A stretch of 64,000 nucleotides of DNA, taken from contig NZ_FRAC01000017.1 in NCBI RefSeq assembly GCF_900142215.1, positions 82,723-146,722 of the forward strand. The letters are read 5' to 3'. Source of the stretch: Anaerocolumna jejuensis DSM 15929. GTDB taxonomy: Bacteria; Bacillota; Clostridia; Lachnospirales; Lachnospiraceae. This document shows positions 50,628 to 61,096 of this stretch, piece by piece. The translations under genes were made by a program, and so were the position numbers. The notes beneath the pieces were generated by a model. It was not told where the DNA came from. It made no database searches and was given only the letters and a program-made list of their open reading frames with translations. Each line of letters opens with the position of its first letter. The first letter of the stretch is position 1.

Positions 50628-51074
50628 TTATTGTATTTTTTGGGAAGGGTCAGCCTTTTCCAGGGTGGTCTTGATGGCATTTACTAAATAATTCTCCGTA
50701 TATTTACTGTTATTTGATATTTGCAGGTCGTTAATATTCGTGCCATTGTACAGTTGGTCTGCTATTTTCTCTAAAGAGGGCTCAACCAGCGGGTACATGG
50801 TTGAGATGGAATCATCAATATTTACGATGCGGATGGAATTAATATGGTCTTTATCCAAAACGACTTCAAGATTAAGGGAGGTATCATTAAGAACGAAGGT
50901 GGAATTATATACCCCCGGTATGTATTTGGCATCCATAGCAGTGTCCGATTTATCGTTGTTTTTGTTTACGAACATAATAATTAACAGTATTATCAGCAGT
51001 ATCCCCAGGCCCGCAAACAGAACCGTATATAGGATTTCCTTTAAGTGAAGAACAACTATTTTGGTATTTGACAT
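50628..51074 (-). CDS. Membrane-anchored protein of unknown function
   Basis: A 148-residue protein with one N-terminal transmembrane helix (about 13-35) and an extracellular domain of about 100 residues. The part 'YIPGVYNSTFVLNDTSLNLEVVLDKDHINSIRIVNIDDS' resembles the beginning of FMN-binding-like domains (pattern 'PGVY...V.V.V..G.I..I.'), but the flavin-attachment Ser/Thr motif is not evident. I do not recognise a specific family. It is transcribed towards the LuxR-type gene and divergent from addB. It looks like a real gene: good codon structure, with AGGAAAGG 10 bases before the ATG on the minus strand. Confidence 0.7.
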   Translation of the reverse strand: MSNTKIVVLHLKEILYTVLFAGLGILLIILLIIMFVNKNNDKSDTAMDAKYIPGVYNSTFVLNDTSLNLEVVLDKDHINSIRIVNIDDSISTMYPLVEPSLEKIADQLYNGTNINDLQISNNSKYTENYLVNAIKTTLEKADPSQKIQ

Positions 51075-51198
51075 AACCGTACACCATGCCTTTCCTGGTT
51101 AATGTTTCGCATATTTTACTTATGAGCCTCCGTAAATCCTTTCTATATTTTATTAAAACAGGTACTAAATTATGATTATATTTTAATGGAATAATGCC

Positions 51199-51226
51199 TT
51201 ACGAATGCCAAAAAAAATGTTATAAT
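51199..51226 (+). promoter_or_regulatory. addBA promoter
   Basis: TTACGA (51199-51204), 16 bases, TATAAT (51221-51226), 36 bases before addB. Confidence 0.6.
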
Positions 51227-51261
51227 ACGGATAAGCACCACAAAGAAGGAAGGGAAGCAGC

Positions 51262-54200
51262 ATGTCATTAAAGTTTATAATGGGGCGTTCCGGCTCGGGA
51301 AAATCCTACAGGCTCTACCATGAAATCATAGAAAAGTCCATGGAATATCCGGACAGCGGATATCTTGTTCTGGTACCTGAGCAGTTTACCCTGCAGACCC
51401 AGAAGGATATCGTTACCATGCATCCTTTAAAGGGAACCATGAACATCGACATATTAAGCTTTATGCGTCTGGCTTACAGGATATTCGACGAGACCGGCAA
51501 GGATAACAGAAAAGTCCTGGAGGATACCGGTAAGACCATGGTGCTTCGAAAGCTTGTGGCGAATAAAAAGGAAGAATTGAGGTTCTTTTCCCATGATGTC
51601 AATAAACAGGGCTTTGCGGAAGAATTAAAATCCCTGATATCGGAAATATGCCAGTACAGTATCCGCATGGAAGACCTTGACAGGGTATCGGCAAGCCTTC
51701 TGGGAAAGGAAAGACTAAAGGATAAATTACATGATGTTAAGGTCATCTACGAGGCCTTTCAGGAATATATGGAGAACAATTACATTACGGCGGAGGAGAT
51801 ACTGGAAGCACTGATCCCTTCCATTGGACGTTCTGAGCTGATTAAAGGGAGTATTATCTGTCTGGACGGCTTTACCGGCTTTACGCCATCCCAGTACCGT
51901 TTGCTGACGGAGCTGATGAAGTATGCCAGGATGGTAATTGTCACGGTAACCATTGGAAAAGACGAGCTGAGGGAAAAGGATGAGCCCTATAAGCTCTTTC
52001 ATCTAAGCCGCAGGACGGTGGACAAGCTGTCGAAAATAGCAGGGGAGGAGAATATTCCCCTGGAAGAAACCTTATTTATGGAGGACTGCTTTAAGGAGAA
52101 GATACCAAGGCGGTATCTGAAAAATAAGGAGCTTGCCGCCCTGGAAGAGAATATCTTCCGCTACCGCATACATACCTTTGATGAGCCTGCAAAGAATATA
52201 GTCCTTTATGGAGCCAGGAATATTGAAAACGAGGTTAACAGCATCATCTGCAATATTAAGACGCTGGTAAGGGAGAAAGGCTACCGCTATCAGGAAATAG
52301 CCGTGGTCACGGGGGATATTGCCTCCTATGGCAGGGAATTAAAGAAGGGCTTTGAAAGAGAAGGGATACCGTTCTTTTTGGACAGCAAGAGGGACAGTAT
52401 GTCCAATCCCTTTGTAGAGCTTATCCGCTGTGCCCTTATGATTGTATATGACAATTTCAGCTATGAGGGAGTATTCGGCTATCTGCGGACGGGACTGACC
52501 GGTATTGAAAGGGAAGACATTGACCTGCTGGAAAATTACGTTCTGGCCCTTGGTATCCGGGGAAAGAAACGGTGGGAGGAGCCCTTTAGCAGGCTGTCAA
52601 GGAGAACGCCGGAAGGGGACCTGACCAGAATCAATGAGGCGAGAAAGAAGTTCTGTGATACCTTCCTTCCCTTTTATGAGGTTTTAAGCAATAAAAGCCT
52701 TACCGTAACAGATTATACAAAAGCCCTGTATGAGCTTGGCATAAGGCTTGAGGCACCGGGTCAGCTGGCAGATTTTGCGGAAGAATTCCTGAAGGAGAAC
52801 CGCCTGTCCGAGGAAAAGGAATACCGTCAGGTGTATGCCACGGTAATTGCTCTCTATGACAAGCTTGTAGAGCTTTTGGGAGAGGAAAGAATGCCCCCAA
52901 GGGAATATGCCCAGGTGCTGGAAGCAGGCTTACGGGAAGCCAAGGTAGGTCTTATCCCTCCGGGCCTTGACCAGATAGTAATCGGTGATATCGAAAGAAC
53001 CAGGTTAAAGGACATTAAAATACTCTTTTTTGCCGGGGTAAATGACGGTAATATACCGAAGAAGCCGTCGAAAGGCTTAATACTGAACGATGGCGACAGA
53101 GAGGTATTGGAAAGAGAAAAAGTAGAGCTTGCCCCCACCGGTAAGCAGGAAATCTATACGGAAAGGTTTTATCTGTATTTAAACCTTACAAAGCCAAAGG
53201 ACATGCTGTATATAACCTTCAGTAAACTGAGTGAGGATGGCAAAAAGCTTCTTCCGGCCTACCTGATAAGTGATATCCGAAAGATTTTTCCGGCATTAAC
53301 GGTAAAGGAGGAGGAAGAGGAGAGAGATGCAGTTAGTGACATCCTGAGCATCAAAGAAGGACTTGATTATCTGATAGAGGGCCTGCGGAATTTCCCCGAC
53401 AGCAGGGAAGACCTGCTGTGGCAGGAGCTATTCCAGTATTATTACCGGGAGGAGGAAAAGAGAAAGGAATTACTCCGCCTGGTAAGAGCTGTGTTCTACA
53501 TCGATGAAGAAAAAGGGCTGCAGAAAAAGGCGGCCAGAGAGCTGTACGGCGAGAAGCTGGCCGGCAGTGTCACCAGATTTGAGAAATTTGCGGAATGTGC
53601 CTTTGCCCATTTTGCAGCCTATGGGCTGGAGCTTTCGGAAAGGGAGGAATACCGCCTTAGTGCGCCTGATATCGGAAATATCTTTCATAAGGCCCTTGAG
53701 CTCTTTTCCAGGAAGATTAAGGACAGTGAGTATAACTGGCATACAATTCCGGATGAGGTAAGAGAGAGTCTGGGGGATATCTGCGTAGAGGAAGCAGTGA
53801 AGGATTACGGTAATCTGATCTTTACGAGCACCAAGCGGTATGAGGCCATCGTGAGAAGGGCCAAGAGAATACTGAACCGTACCCTTTGGGCGGTATGCAG
53901 GCAGATTCGTAAGGGAGACTTTGAGCCGGAGGCCTTTGAGTTGTATTTCTCCGACAGAACGTCTTTGGATACCCTGACCATACCGGTATCACCGGAGGAG
54001 AGCATCAGCCTTACCGGAAGGATTGACAGGCTTGATACCTATGAAGAAGGGGACAAGCTGTTCCTCAGGGTAGTGGATTATAAATCCGGAAGTGTCTCCT
54101 TTGATTTGAATTCCCTGTATTATGGCTTGCAGATACAGCTTGCCTTTTATCTGGGAGCCGCCATGGAGCTTTTCTACAAGGATAGAAAGGATAAGGAGGT

Positions 54201-54744
54201 GCTGCCTGCGGGAATTCTCTACTACAATATGGAGGACCCCATGGTGGACCGCTCAGAGGATGTGGAGGAAAGCATCCTGAAGGCCCTTAAGATGAACGGA
54301 ATTGTCAACAGCGATCATGATATAGTAAAGCATCAGGATAAGAGCTTTGAGACCGGGGGGGAAGGAATACGTCCTTCTGTCAGGTCCGATGTTATCCCGG
54401 TTGAATCCAATAAGGAGGGAGAGCTTACAAAGCGTTCCCAGGGAGCCAGTACGGAGGAAATACTCCTCCTTCTTTCCCATGTGAGAACTATGGTCGGGGA
54501 GATGGGAAAGCATATCCTGGACGGAAGTACCGGAGCAAAGCCCTACAAGATGGCAAACCGGACTGCCTGCGATTACTGCCCCTATAAGGATGTGTGCGGT
54601 TTTGACACCAAGCTTAAAAGCTTTGAATATAAGAAACTTAAAATCCTGGAAAAGGAAGAACTTATAAGAAGAATGAGGAAGGGAGGGGAAAAGGAAGATG
54701 GAGTGGACCAGGGAACAGAAGAAGGTCATAGAGACGAAGAATAA
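51262..54744 (+). CDS. addB: AddAB helicase-nuclease subunit AddB
   Basis: Subunit of the AddAB complex, which processes double-strand breaks for RecA loading at Chi-like sites. The 1160 residues are typical. Walker A 'GRSGSGKS' is at about 8-15. The C-terminal RecB-type nuclease motif is 'LRVVDYKSGSVSFDLNSLYYGLQIQLAFYL'. The 4Fe-4S cysteines are visible: one in 'FAECAFAHFAAYG' and three in 'CDYCPYKDVCGF' near the end. It overlaps addA by 47 bases, in the usual addB-addA order. RBS AAGGAAGGGAAG. Confidence 0.95.
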   Translation: MSLKFIMGRSGSGKSYRLYHEIIEKSMEYPDSGYLVLVPEQFTLQTQKDIVTMHPLKGTMNIDILSFMRLAYRIFDETGKDNRKVLEDTGKTMVLRKLVANKKEELRFFSHDVNKQGFAEELKSLISEICQYSIRMEDLDRVSASLLGKERLKDKLHDVKVIYEAFQEYMENNYITAEEILEALIPSIGRSELIKGSIICLDGFTGFTPSQYRLLTELMKYARMVIVTVTIGKDELREKDEPYKLFHLSRRTVDKLSKIAGEENIPLEETLFMEDCFKEKIPRRYLKNKELAALEENIFRYRIHTFDEPAKNIVLYGARNIENEVNSIICNIKTLVREKGYRYQEIAVVTGDIASYGRELKKGFEREGIPFFLDSKRDSMSNPFVELIRCALMIVYDNFSYEGVFGYLRTGLTGIEREDIDLLENYVLALGIRGKKRWEEPFSRLSRRTPEGDLTRINEARKKFCDTFLPFYEVLSNKSLTVTDYTKALYELGIRLEAPGQLADFAEEFLKENRLSEEKEYRQVYATVIALYDKLVELLGEERMPPREYAQVLEAGLREAKVGLIPPGLDQIVIGDIERTRLKDIKILFFAGVNDGNIPKKPSKGLILNDGDREVLEREKVELAPTGKQEIYTERFYLYLNLTKPKDMLYITFSKLSEDGKKLLPAYLISDIRKIFPALTVKEEEEERDAVSDILSIKEGLDYLIEGLRNFPDSREDLLWQELFQYYYREEEKRKELLRLVRAVFYIDEEKGLQKKAARELYGEKLAGSVTRFEKFAECAFAHFAAYGLELSEREEYRLSAPDIGNIFHKALELFSRKIKDSEYNWHTIPDEVRESLGDICVEEAVKDYGNLIFTSTKRYEAIVRRAKRILNRTLWAVCRQIRKGDFEPEAFELYFSDRTSLDTLTIPVSPEESISLTGRIDRLDTYEEGDKLFLRVVDYKSGSVSFDLNSLYYGLQIQLAFYLGAAMELFYKDRKDKEVLPAGILYYNMEDPMVDRSEDVEESILKALKMNGIVNSDHDIVKHQDKSFETGGEGIRPSVRSDVIPVESNKEGELTKRSQGASTEEILLLLSHVRTMVGEMGKHILDGSTGAKPYKMANRTACDYCPYKDVCGFDTKLKSFEYKKLKILEKEELIRRMRKGGEKEDGVDQGTEEGHRDEE

Positions 54745-57700
54745 GAATCTGCTGGTATCAGCGGCCGCCGGCTCAGGAAAGACAGCCGTTCTGGTAGAGC
54801 GTATCATAAACCGTATCACCGCAGAAGAGGACGGCATTGACATAGACAGGCTTCTGGTAGTTACCTTTACCAATGCAGCGGCGGCGGAGATGAAGGAGAG
54901 AATACGAAAGGCAATCGATGACAGGCTTACAAAAGATTCGGATAATGCCAACCTGCAAAGGCAGGCGGCACTGGTACACAATGCGCAGATAACAACAATC
55001 CACAGCTTTTGCCTTTCCGTAATCCGGGAGAATTTCCAGTCCCTGCCCATAGACCCCTCCTTCCGCATTGCCGAGGAGGCAGAGCTTACCCTGCTTAAAT
55101 CCGATGTGCTGGAGGAGCTGCTGGAGGAGTACTATGAGGAGGGAAGCGAGGATTTTCTTGCCTTCTCAGAAGGGTTTGGCGGCGGAAAGACGGATACCGG
55201 TATGGAAGAGCTGATATTGAACCTCCATCAGTTTTCCATGAGTGCCCCCTGGCCGGAGGAATGGTATGAGGAGCTTGGCAGCAACTTTGGGATTCAATCG
55301 GCAGAAGAAATGAAGGAAGCCTCCTGGATGAAGGAGCTTATGGCGATGCTGAACCGCATGGTTACGGATAGTATCGCAATGTGTGAAGAGGCAGCAGCCC
55401 TTTGCCTTAAGGAGGATGGACCGGGAGCCTATTTTCCTGCACTCAGCAGTGATCTGGAACAGTTACAGGGCCTTAGTGGTACCACGGATTACTCCCTCTT
55501 TGGAGCAAAGGTCAGGAATATAAACTTTGCAAGGCTTTCCGGAAAGAAAGAAGACGGAGTTGACCTGGCTAAGAAGGAGCAGGTCAAGGGAATAAGGGAT
55601 AAAGTAAAAAAAACAGTAGGAGACATGGCCGGCAGCTATTACTTCCAGTCTGAGGAGGATATGGCACTTGATATGGCTGCCATGAAGCCTCATGTTGAGG
55701 TGATGATCAGGCTGTGCAGAGATTTTTCTGAGAGTTTCCAGAAAAGGAAGGCAGAAAAAAATGTAGTGGATTTTCATGATTTGGAGCATCTGGCGCTGTC
55801 GGTGCTGGTACAAAAAGTGGAGGGGGTAATAGTTCCTACTCCCGCAGCAGACGAATTAGCCGATTACTATAAGGAAATTATGGTGGATGAATACCAGGAC
55901 AGTAATCTTGTACAGGAGATTATTCTGGAGAGCATTTCCGGGGGACGCTTTGGCAGGCCGGACCGCTTTATGGTAGGAGATGTAAAGCAGAGTATTTATA
56001 AATTCCGTCTGGCAGACCCTAAAATATTTATGGAAAAGTATGATAATTATCCTCTTTGGGAGAAGGAAGAGGAGGGAGATAATGAACGCATAGACCTCCA
56101 TAAGAACTTCCGAAGCAGGGACGTGGTCATTAACAGTATCAACAGCATCTTCCGAAAGATTATGACAAAGAAGCTGGGAGATATTGAGTATGATGAAAAG
56201 GCTTACCTGTATCCCGGTGCGGATTTTTCAGAGGGGGAGGGCATCTCGGATACAACAGAGCTGCTTCTCGTAACTACCGCTCCCAAGAAAGGGGAAGAGG
56301 ACGGAGAGGATAATAAAGAGGAAGAGGATTACACGGCAAAGGAATTAGAAGCACTGGCAATAGCAAAAAGGATAAAGGAGCTTACGGACCCCGATACAGG
56401 GCTGATGGTCCAGGATAAGAAAAGCGGTGAATTAAGAAGGGCGGTACATGGAGATATCGCTATTCTCCTCCGCTCGGTGACAGGCTTTGGGGAAGTTTTT
56501 GCGGATATCCTATCGGCAGAGGATATTCCCTCCCATACGGAAACCCAGACCGGTTATTTCAAGACCCTGGAAATATCCGCTGCCCTCAATCTACTTCGTA
56601 TTATTGACAACCCCAGGCAGGACATCCCCCTGACGGCAGTTCTTAGAAGCCCCATGGCAGGCTTTACCGATGGGGAGCTGGCGGAAATACGTATGGCAAA
56701 GAAAAGAGTTACCATGTATGAGGCGGCGAAAACCTATCTCCTCACAAAGGAAAATGATTTGTCCGGCAAGATTACAGATTTTTTCAGCAGGCTGGACGGA
56801 TACCGGAGGATGGCGGTCCACCTGTCCATAAATGAGCTTATCGTCAAGGTCCTGGAGGATACGGGATATTATAACTATGTTTCTGCCATGCCCGGCGGGG
56901 ATAAAAGAAGGGCAAATCTTGACATGCTGGTGCAGCAGGCAATCAATTTTGAGAAGACCAGCTACAGCGGTCTGTTTCATTTTATCCGGTATATGGAGCG
57001 GCTTGATAAATATGACGTGGATTTCGGAGAAGCCAAAGTCACCGGGGAGGACGATAAAAGCGTCCGTATCATGAGTATACATAAGAGCAAGGGGCTGGAA
57101 TTCCCCATTGTTTTTGTTGCAGGCCTTGGGAAAAACTTCAACCTGCAGGATTCCAGGGCAAAGCTGCTCCTCCACCAGACTTATGGAATCGGTACCGATT
57201 ACCTGGACCTTTCCCTTCGGGTAAAGGCTCCCACTTTAATCAAGAAATTCATCCAGAAGCAGCTGGTTCTGGAAAGTCTGGGGGAAGAGCTGCGCGTGCT
57301 TTACGTTGCCTTGACCAGAGCCCGGGAGAAGCTTATTCTTACTGCCGGTGTGAAGGATATGGACAAGCTGCTGAGCGGATATGCAGGAGGAGCTTATGAT
57401 CATGAAAATAGCATAAGCTTCCTGGAGCTTACGGGAGCTGCCTCTTTTTTGGACTGGATAATGGCAGCCCTTATCAATCAAAAGGGTTTTGAAGAGCTTC
57501 TTTCTTCCCATGAGCTTATCCCCCATTCCAGGGAGGATGATAAATTCCTTGTACGGGAATATACCTATGAAATGCTGTTATTCCAGGAAAAGGTAAGCCA
57601 GGAGGTAAAGTCTCTTAAGGAGGATATCCTTCTTAACCGGGATGAGGATTTTATATATGATTCAAACTTTAAAAATGAAATCGGGGATTACTTCCAATAC

Positions 57701-58381
57701 AGTTATCCATATGCTCCGGAGAGCAATATCCATACGAAGTTAACCGTGTCGGAGCTTAAGAAAATGGGACAAAAGGAAGAGGAAGAGCTTAGTGACTCCC
57801 TGATTAACGGAAAACAGGAGGTGGAGGAATACCCGGTACCGGAGTTCCTGAAAGAAGTAAAGGAGGAAAAGGGAGCGGACCTTGGAACCCTTATCCATAA
57901 GGTGCTGGAACTTGCCGTGTTTAAAGAGCTGCACGGGGAAGAAGAGCTCAGTGCTTTTTTAAGGGAGCTTGTGGATAAGAAAAGAATTTCAGAGGAAGAA
58001 GCACAGGTATTGGATCGAAAAAGGCTGGGGAGATTCTTTGAGGGCCCATTGGCTGAAAGACTGCGCAGGGCGGAGGCTGGAGGAGATTTACATAAAGAGC
58101 GGCAGTTTATTATGGGAATTAAGGCAAAGGACATCAGTGAAGATTATAAAAGTGAAGAATTGGTGCTGGTACAGGGTGTCATTGATGCTTACTTTGAAGA
58201 GGGAGGCGGGCTTGTCCTTGTGGATTATAAGAGTGACGTCCATGTAACAGAGGATATCCTAAAAAACAGGTACAGCCGCCAGCTGGGCTTTTACCGTAAG
58301 GCCCTGGAGCAGCTTACGGGCATGAAGGTAAAGGAAAGCATCCTGTATTCCTTCTGGCTGAATAAGCCAATTATGATTTGA
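54698..58381 (+). CDS. addA: AddAB helicase-nuclease subunit AddA
   Basis: The motor subunit: a UvrD-family 3'-5' helicase fused to a nuclease, 1227 residues. The Q-motif and Walker A are at about 4-30 ('WTREQKKVIET' and 'SAAAGSGKTAVLVERII'). Motif II is 'IMVDEYQDSN', motif III 'MVGDVKQSIYKFRLADPKIF', motif V 'VRIMSIHKSKGLEFPIVFVAGL' and motif VI 'LRVLYVALTRAREKL'. The C-terminal nuclease domain has 'LGTLIHKVLEL' and 'LVDYKSDVHVTEDIL'. Start ATG lies within addB with GGGAGGGG upstream, giving tight coupling. Confidence 0.96.
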   Translation: MEWTREQKKVIETKNKNLLVSAAAGSGKTAVLVERIINRITAEEDGIDIDRLLVVTFTNAAAAEMKERIRKAIDDRLTKDSDNANLQRQAALVHNAQITTIHSFCLSVIRENFQSLPIDPSFRIAEEAELTLLKSDVLEELLEEYYEEGSEDFLAFSEGFGGGKTDTGMEELILNLHQFSMSAPWPEEWYEELGSNFGIQSAEEMKEASWMKELMAMLNRMVTDSIAMCEEAAALCLKEDGPGAYFPALSSDLEQLQGLSGTTDYSLFGAKVRNINFARLSGKKEDGVDLAKKEQVKGIRDKVKKTVGDMAGSYYFQSEEDMALDMAAMKPHVEVMIRLCRDFSESFQKRKAEKNVVDFHDLEHLALSVLVQKVEGVIVPTPAADELADYYKEIMVDEYQDSNLVQEIILESISGGRFGRPDRFMVGDVKQSIYKFRLADPKIFMEKYDNYPLWEKEEEGDNERIDLHKNFRSRDVVINSINSIFRKIMTKKLGDIEYDEKAYLYPGADFSEGEGISDTTELLLVTTAPKKGEEDGEDNKEEEDYTAKELEALAIAKRIKELTDPDTGLMVQDKKSGELRRAVHGDIAILLRSVTGFGEVFADILSAEDIPSHTETQTGYFKTLEISAALNLLRIIDNPRQDIPLTAVLRSPMAGFTDGELAEIRMAKKRVTMYEAAKTYLLTKENDLSGKITDFFSRLDGYRRMAVHLSINELIVKVLEDTGYYNYVSAMPGGDKRRANLDMLVQQAINFEKTSYSGLFHFIRYMERLDKYDVDFGEAKVTGEDDKSVRIMSIHKSKGLEFPIVFVAGLGKNFNLQDSRAKLLLHQTYGIGTDYLDLSLRVKAPTLIKKFIQKQLVLESLGEELRVLYVALTRAREKLILTAGVKDMDKLLSGYAGGAYDHENSISFLELTGAASFLDWIMAALINQKGFEELLSSHELIPHSREDDKFLVREYTYEMLLFQEKVSQEVKSLKEDILLNRDEDFIYDSNFKNEIGDYFQYSYPYAPESNIHTKLTVSELKKMGQKEEEELSDSLINGKQEVEEYPVPEFLKEVKEEKGADLGTLIHKVLELAVFKELHGEEELSAFLRELVDKKRISEEEAQVLDRKRLGRFFEGPLAERLRRAEAGGDLHKERQFIMGIKAKDISEDYKSEELVLVQGVIDAYFEEGGGLVLVDYKSDVHVTEDILKNRYSRQLGFYRKALEQLTGMKVKESILYSFWLNKPIMI

Positions 58382-58628
58382 GCAGGAATCAAAAAAATTT
58401 TTGCAACTTTAGAAATAGTGCACATACTTGCACCAAGGTTTTACGTTAAACTAGATAAATAAAAATAGGTTTACGATAAAATATTTCATTTTTCGATATT
58501 TTGTGGTAATATTATGCTAAATAGTAAAATATGGTCAAATAATATTATTACGGAATGAAATATGTATAGATAATCATATTTCACTGACTGCAGTACTTGC
58601 ATTAACCAAATAATGCTATCAGGAGGAC

Positions 58629-60947
58629 ATGATGAAAAGTAGTAAATCATTAATAGGGAAGAAAGACAAAAAGGATATCAGAGATTTTATGAAGTCGGAG
58701 AACAAAAAGCAGTCCAGGGAATCAAAGGAAGAGGAAGAAAGTTCCAGAGAAAGCGGAAGCGGGAGAATACCAACGGATCAGTCGGGAAGAGGGAAAGCCA
58801 ACGGGCTTAAGAAATCCGGTAAGGAATCTTCAGCAGATAAAAAAGCAAGAAAGGCATTGATAAAAGAGAGAAAAAAAGAAAGTCAGCTGGCTTTTGAGGC
58901 TATGGTAAGTAACAAGGGAATATTGGGCAGATTAAATGAAACGAGAACTAAAATCATACTTACTGTTTTAGTACCTGTTATATTTATGGCCGTTTACGGC
59001 GTCGTTTCTTACAACAAATCCTCCAGTGCCATAACCAGCAGCTATGAGACCAACATGGATCAGACGGTCAGTGCTGTAAGTGATTATCTGGATCTGGGAC
59101 TTAACGGCGTGCAGGATAAGGCAGTAGAATTATTGCTCAGCAAAGCAGTATCCAATTATTTTGTCAGATTAAATAAAGAGGATACCCTCGAAGATTTTAA
59201 TAATCTGAAGGCCCTTCAGCAGGAAACCATGGTAATCACCCAGACAAATCCTTTTGTCAGTGATGTCTATATTTTTGCCAATACCGGAAAGCCCATTGTT
59301 TCCAACGGCAGTGCACCGGTAGATTTATATACCCAGTTCCTGGAATCTGAACAGGGACAGGCCTATAAAGAAAAGAAAATAAAGAATAAGTGGATAGGCT
59401 CCCATCCTTCTTTGGATAAAATCCTTTCAAAAGACGGATCAAAGTATGCGATGTCAATTATTACAAGGATGACAACGCCGGATGGATTTATTATTTTAGA
59501 CCTGGACAAAAAAGAGATATTAAAATCTCTTGAGAATATAAGTGCCGTTAAGGGCAGTATGGCAGCCTTAATTGCATCGGATGGAAAAGAGACCAACACC
59601 ACGGAGTCAGGTGATGCCATGTTCACCGATACGGATTTTTATAAAGAGGCGGTAAAATCCGAAAAAGGCAGCGGTTCGGATTATGTTAATTATAAAGGAA
59701 ACAACTACCTTTTTGTGTACAAGGCTGTAGGTGATACAGGAAGCATGGTATGTGCCCTGATTCCTAAGACTGAAATTTTAAAGCAGGTCAAGACCTTAAA
59801 GGTTTTAAATATCGTATTTGTTGCAGTTTCCAGTGTGGTAGCTATTATCATCGGATACATAATTGCCGTGGGAATCGGATTGACAATCAGAAGACTTATG
59901 GTATCTATCTCAAAAGCTGCCAAGGGTGATTTGACGGTAGAATTTGATACGGACAAGAAGGATGAATTTGGTGTCCTGTCAAAGAGTTTGAATGACATGA
60001 CATCCAATATGAAGCAGTTAATCGGTGAGGTATATCAGGTGGGAGCCAAGGTGACCCAGTCCTCAACGGAATTGTCCCAGACCTCTGAACAGATACTCAC
60101 CTCCACAAAGGGAATCTCGCTGACAATTGATGAAATTGAAGGCGGTGTTGTACAGCAGGCAGATGATACCGAGAAGTGCATGGGACAGATGGCAAGGCTG
60201 TCGGATCAGATTGGCCAGGTTTACAGCAATACCTATGAAATTGAGAAGAAAGCTACCGATACCAAGAGTATTATCGGAGAGGGAGTTGTAACCATCAATG
60301 AGCTTGGCGAAAAGGCAAAGGCTACTTCTGAGGTAACACAGACCGTTATTCAGAGCATTGAAGAGCTGGAAGTCAAATCCAGAAGCATCAACAGCTTTGT
60401 GGGCATTATAAATGAAATTGCAGCACAGACAAACCTTCTTTCCTTAAATGCTTCCATTGAAGCTGCACGTGCAGGTGAGGCAGGAAGAGGATTTGCAGTA
60501 GTGGCAGATGAAATCAGAAAGCTTGCCGACCAGTCTATAGAAGCGGTAAGCCAGATTCAGGATATCGTAAAAGATATCCAGAACAAGACCCAGGGTACCG
60601 TAGAATCAGCCAAGACGGCCGGTGAAATCGTTGACTCCCAGACAGAGGCATTAAATAAGACGGTTGTTACCTTCGAAAAGATTAATACTTATGTTGGCGG
60701 CCTTGTAAGCAATCTAGATAATATTTCTGTCGGAGTTAAGAGTATTGAAGCAGCAAAGGAAGATACCCTGGATGCTATCAGAAGTATTTCAGCAGTATCC
60801 CAGGAGACTGCCGCTGCCTCCGAGGAGGTAAGTGCAACGGCTAATGCTCAGATTGGCGCGGTAGAAAACTTAAGCCATTCCGCTACGGAGCTTGAGGAGG
60901 ATGCCAAGAAACTGGAGAAAGCTATCCGGTTGTTTAAAATAAAGTAA
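58629..60947 (+). CDS. Methyl-accepting chemotaxis protein with long charged N-terminal extension
   Basis: A 772-residue chemoreceptor. Unlike usual MCPs, TM1 (about 108-128) is preceded by some 105 residues rich in Lys, Glu, Ser and Arg with no hydrophobic segment. Then come an extracellular Cache-like sensor (about 130-370, 'YETNMDQTVSAVSDYLDLGLNGVQDKAVELLL'), TM2 about 388-412, HAMP and the signalling domain with hairpin tip 'INEIAAQTNLLSLNASIEAARAGEAGRGFAVVADEIRKLADQS'. The start is ATG 58632 or the ATG before it, after AGGAGG. The 247 AT-rich bases upstream hold the promoter; I found no convincing sigma-D box. Ligand unknown. Confidence 0.9.
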   Translation: MMKSSKSLIGKKDKKDIRDFMKSENKKQSRESKEEEESSRESGSGRIPTDQSGRGKANGLKKSGKESSADKKARKALIKERKKESQLAFEAMVSNKGILGRLNETRTKIILTVLVPVIFMAVYGVVSYNKSSSAITSSYETNMDQTVSAVSDYLDLGLNGVQDKAVELLLSKAVSNYFVRLNKEDTLEDFNNLKALQQETMVITQTNPFVSDVYIFANTGKPIVSNGSAPVDLYTQFLESEQGQAYKEKKIKNKWIGSHPSLDKILSKDGSKYAMSIITRMTTPDGFIILDLDKKEILKSLENISAVKGSMAALIASDGKETNTTESGDAMFTDTDFYKEAVKSEKGSGSDYVNYKGNNYLFVYKAVGDTGSMVCALIPKTEILKQVKTLKVLNIVFVAVSSVVAIIIGYIIAVGIGLTIRRLMVSISKAAKGDLTVEFDTDKKDEFGVLSKSLNDMTSNMKQLIGEVYQVGAKVTQSSTELSQTSEQILTSTKGISLTIDEIEGGVVQQADDTEKCMGQMARLSDQIGQVYSNTYEIEKKATDTKSIIGEGVVTINELGEKAKATSEVTQTVIQSIEELEVKSRSINSFVGIINEIAAQTNLLSLNASIEAARAGEAGRGFAVVADEIRKLADQSIEAVSQIQDIVKDIQNKTQGTVESAKTAGEIVDSQTEALNKTVVTFEKINTYVGGLVSNLDNISVGVKSIEAAKEDTLDAIRSISAVSQETAAASEEVSATANAQIGAVENLSHSATELEEDAKKLEKAIRLFKIK

Positions 60948-61024
60948 TTTTTAAAAGCTGGTAAACTTGTCTGCTCTTGTATGAAACTTACATAAGAGGT
61001 TACACTTTAATAGATGAATGAATA

Positions 61025-61065
61025 GGGGCTGTTTTGGTGAAGATTGATTTCATTGAAACAGTCCC
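61025..61065 (+). terminator. Terminator-like hairpin before the SASP gene
   Basis: GGGGCTGTTT (61025-61034) pairs with AAACAGTCCC (61056-61065) with one G-T; the tail TTGTT is weakly T-rich. Probably ends the chemoreceptor transcript. Confidence 0.55.
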
Positions 61066-61096
61066 TTGTTAAAATCTAGAAAGGGTGTATAATTAT

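Noticed and set aside
58382..58628. Sigma-D (motility) promoter before the large chemoreceptor
   Set aside because: TAAA and CGATAA-like pieces occur near 58445-58480 but with spacing that does not fit the TAAA-N15-GCCGATAA rule.
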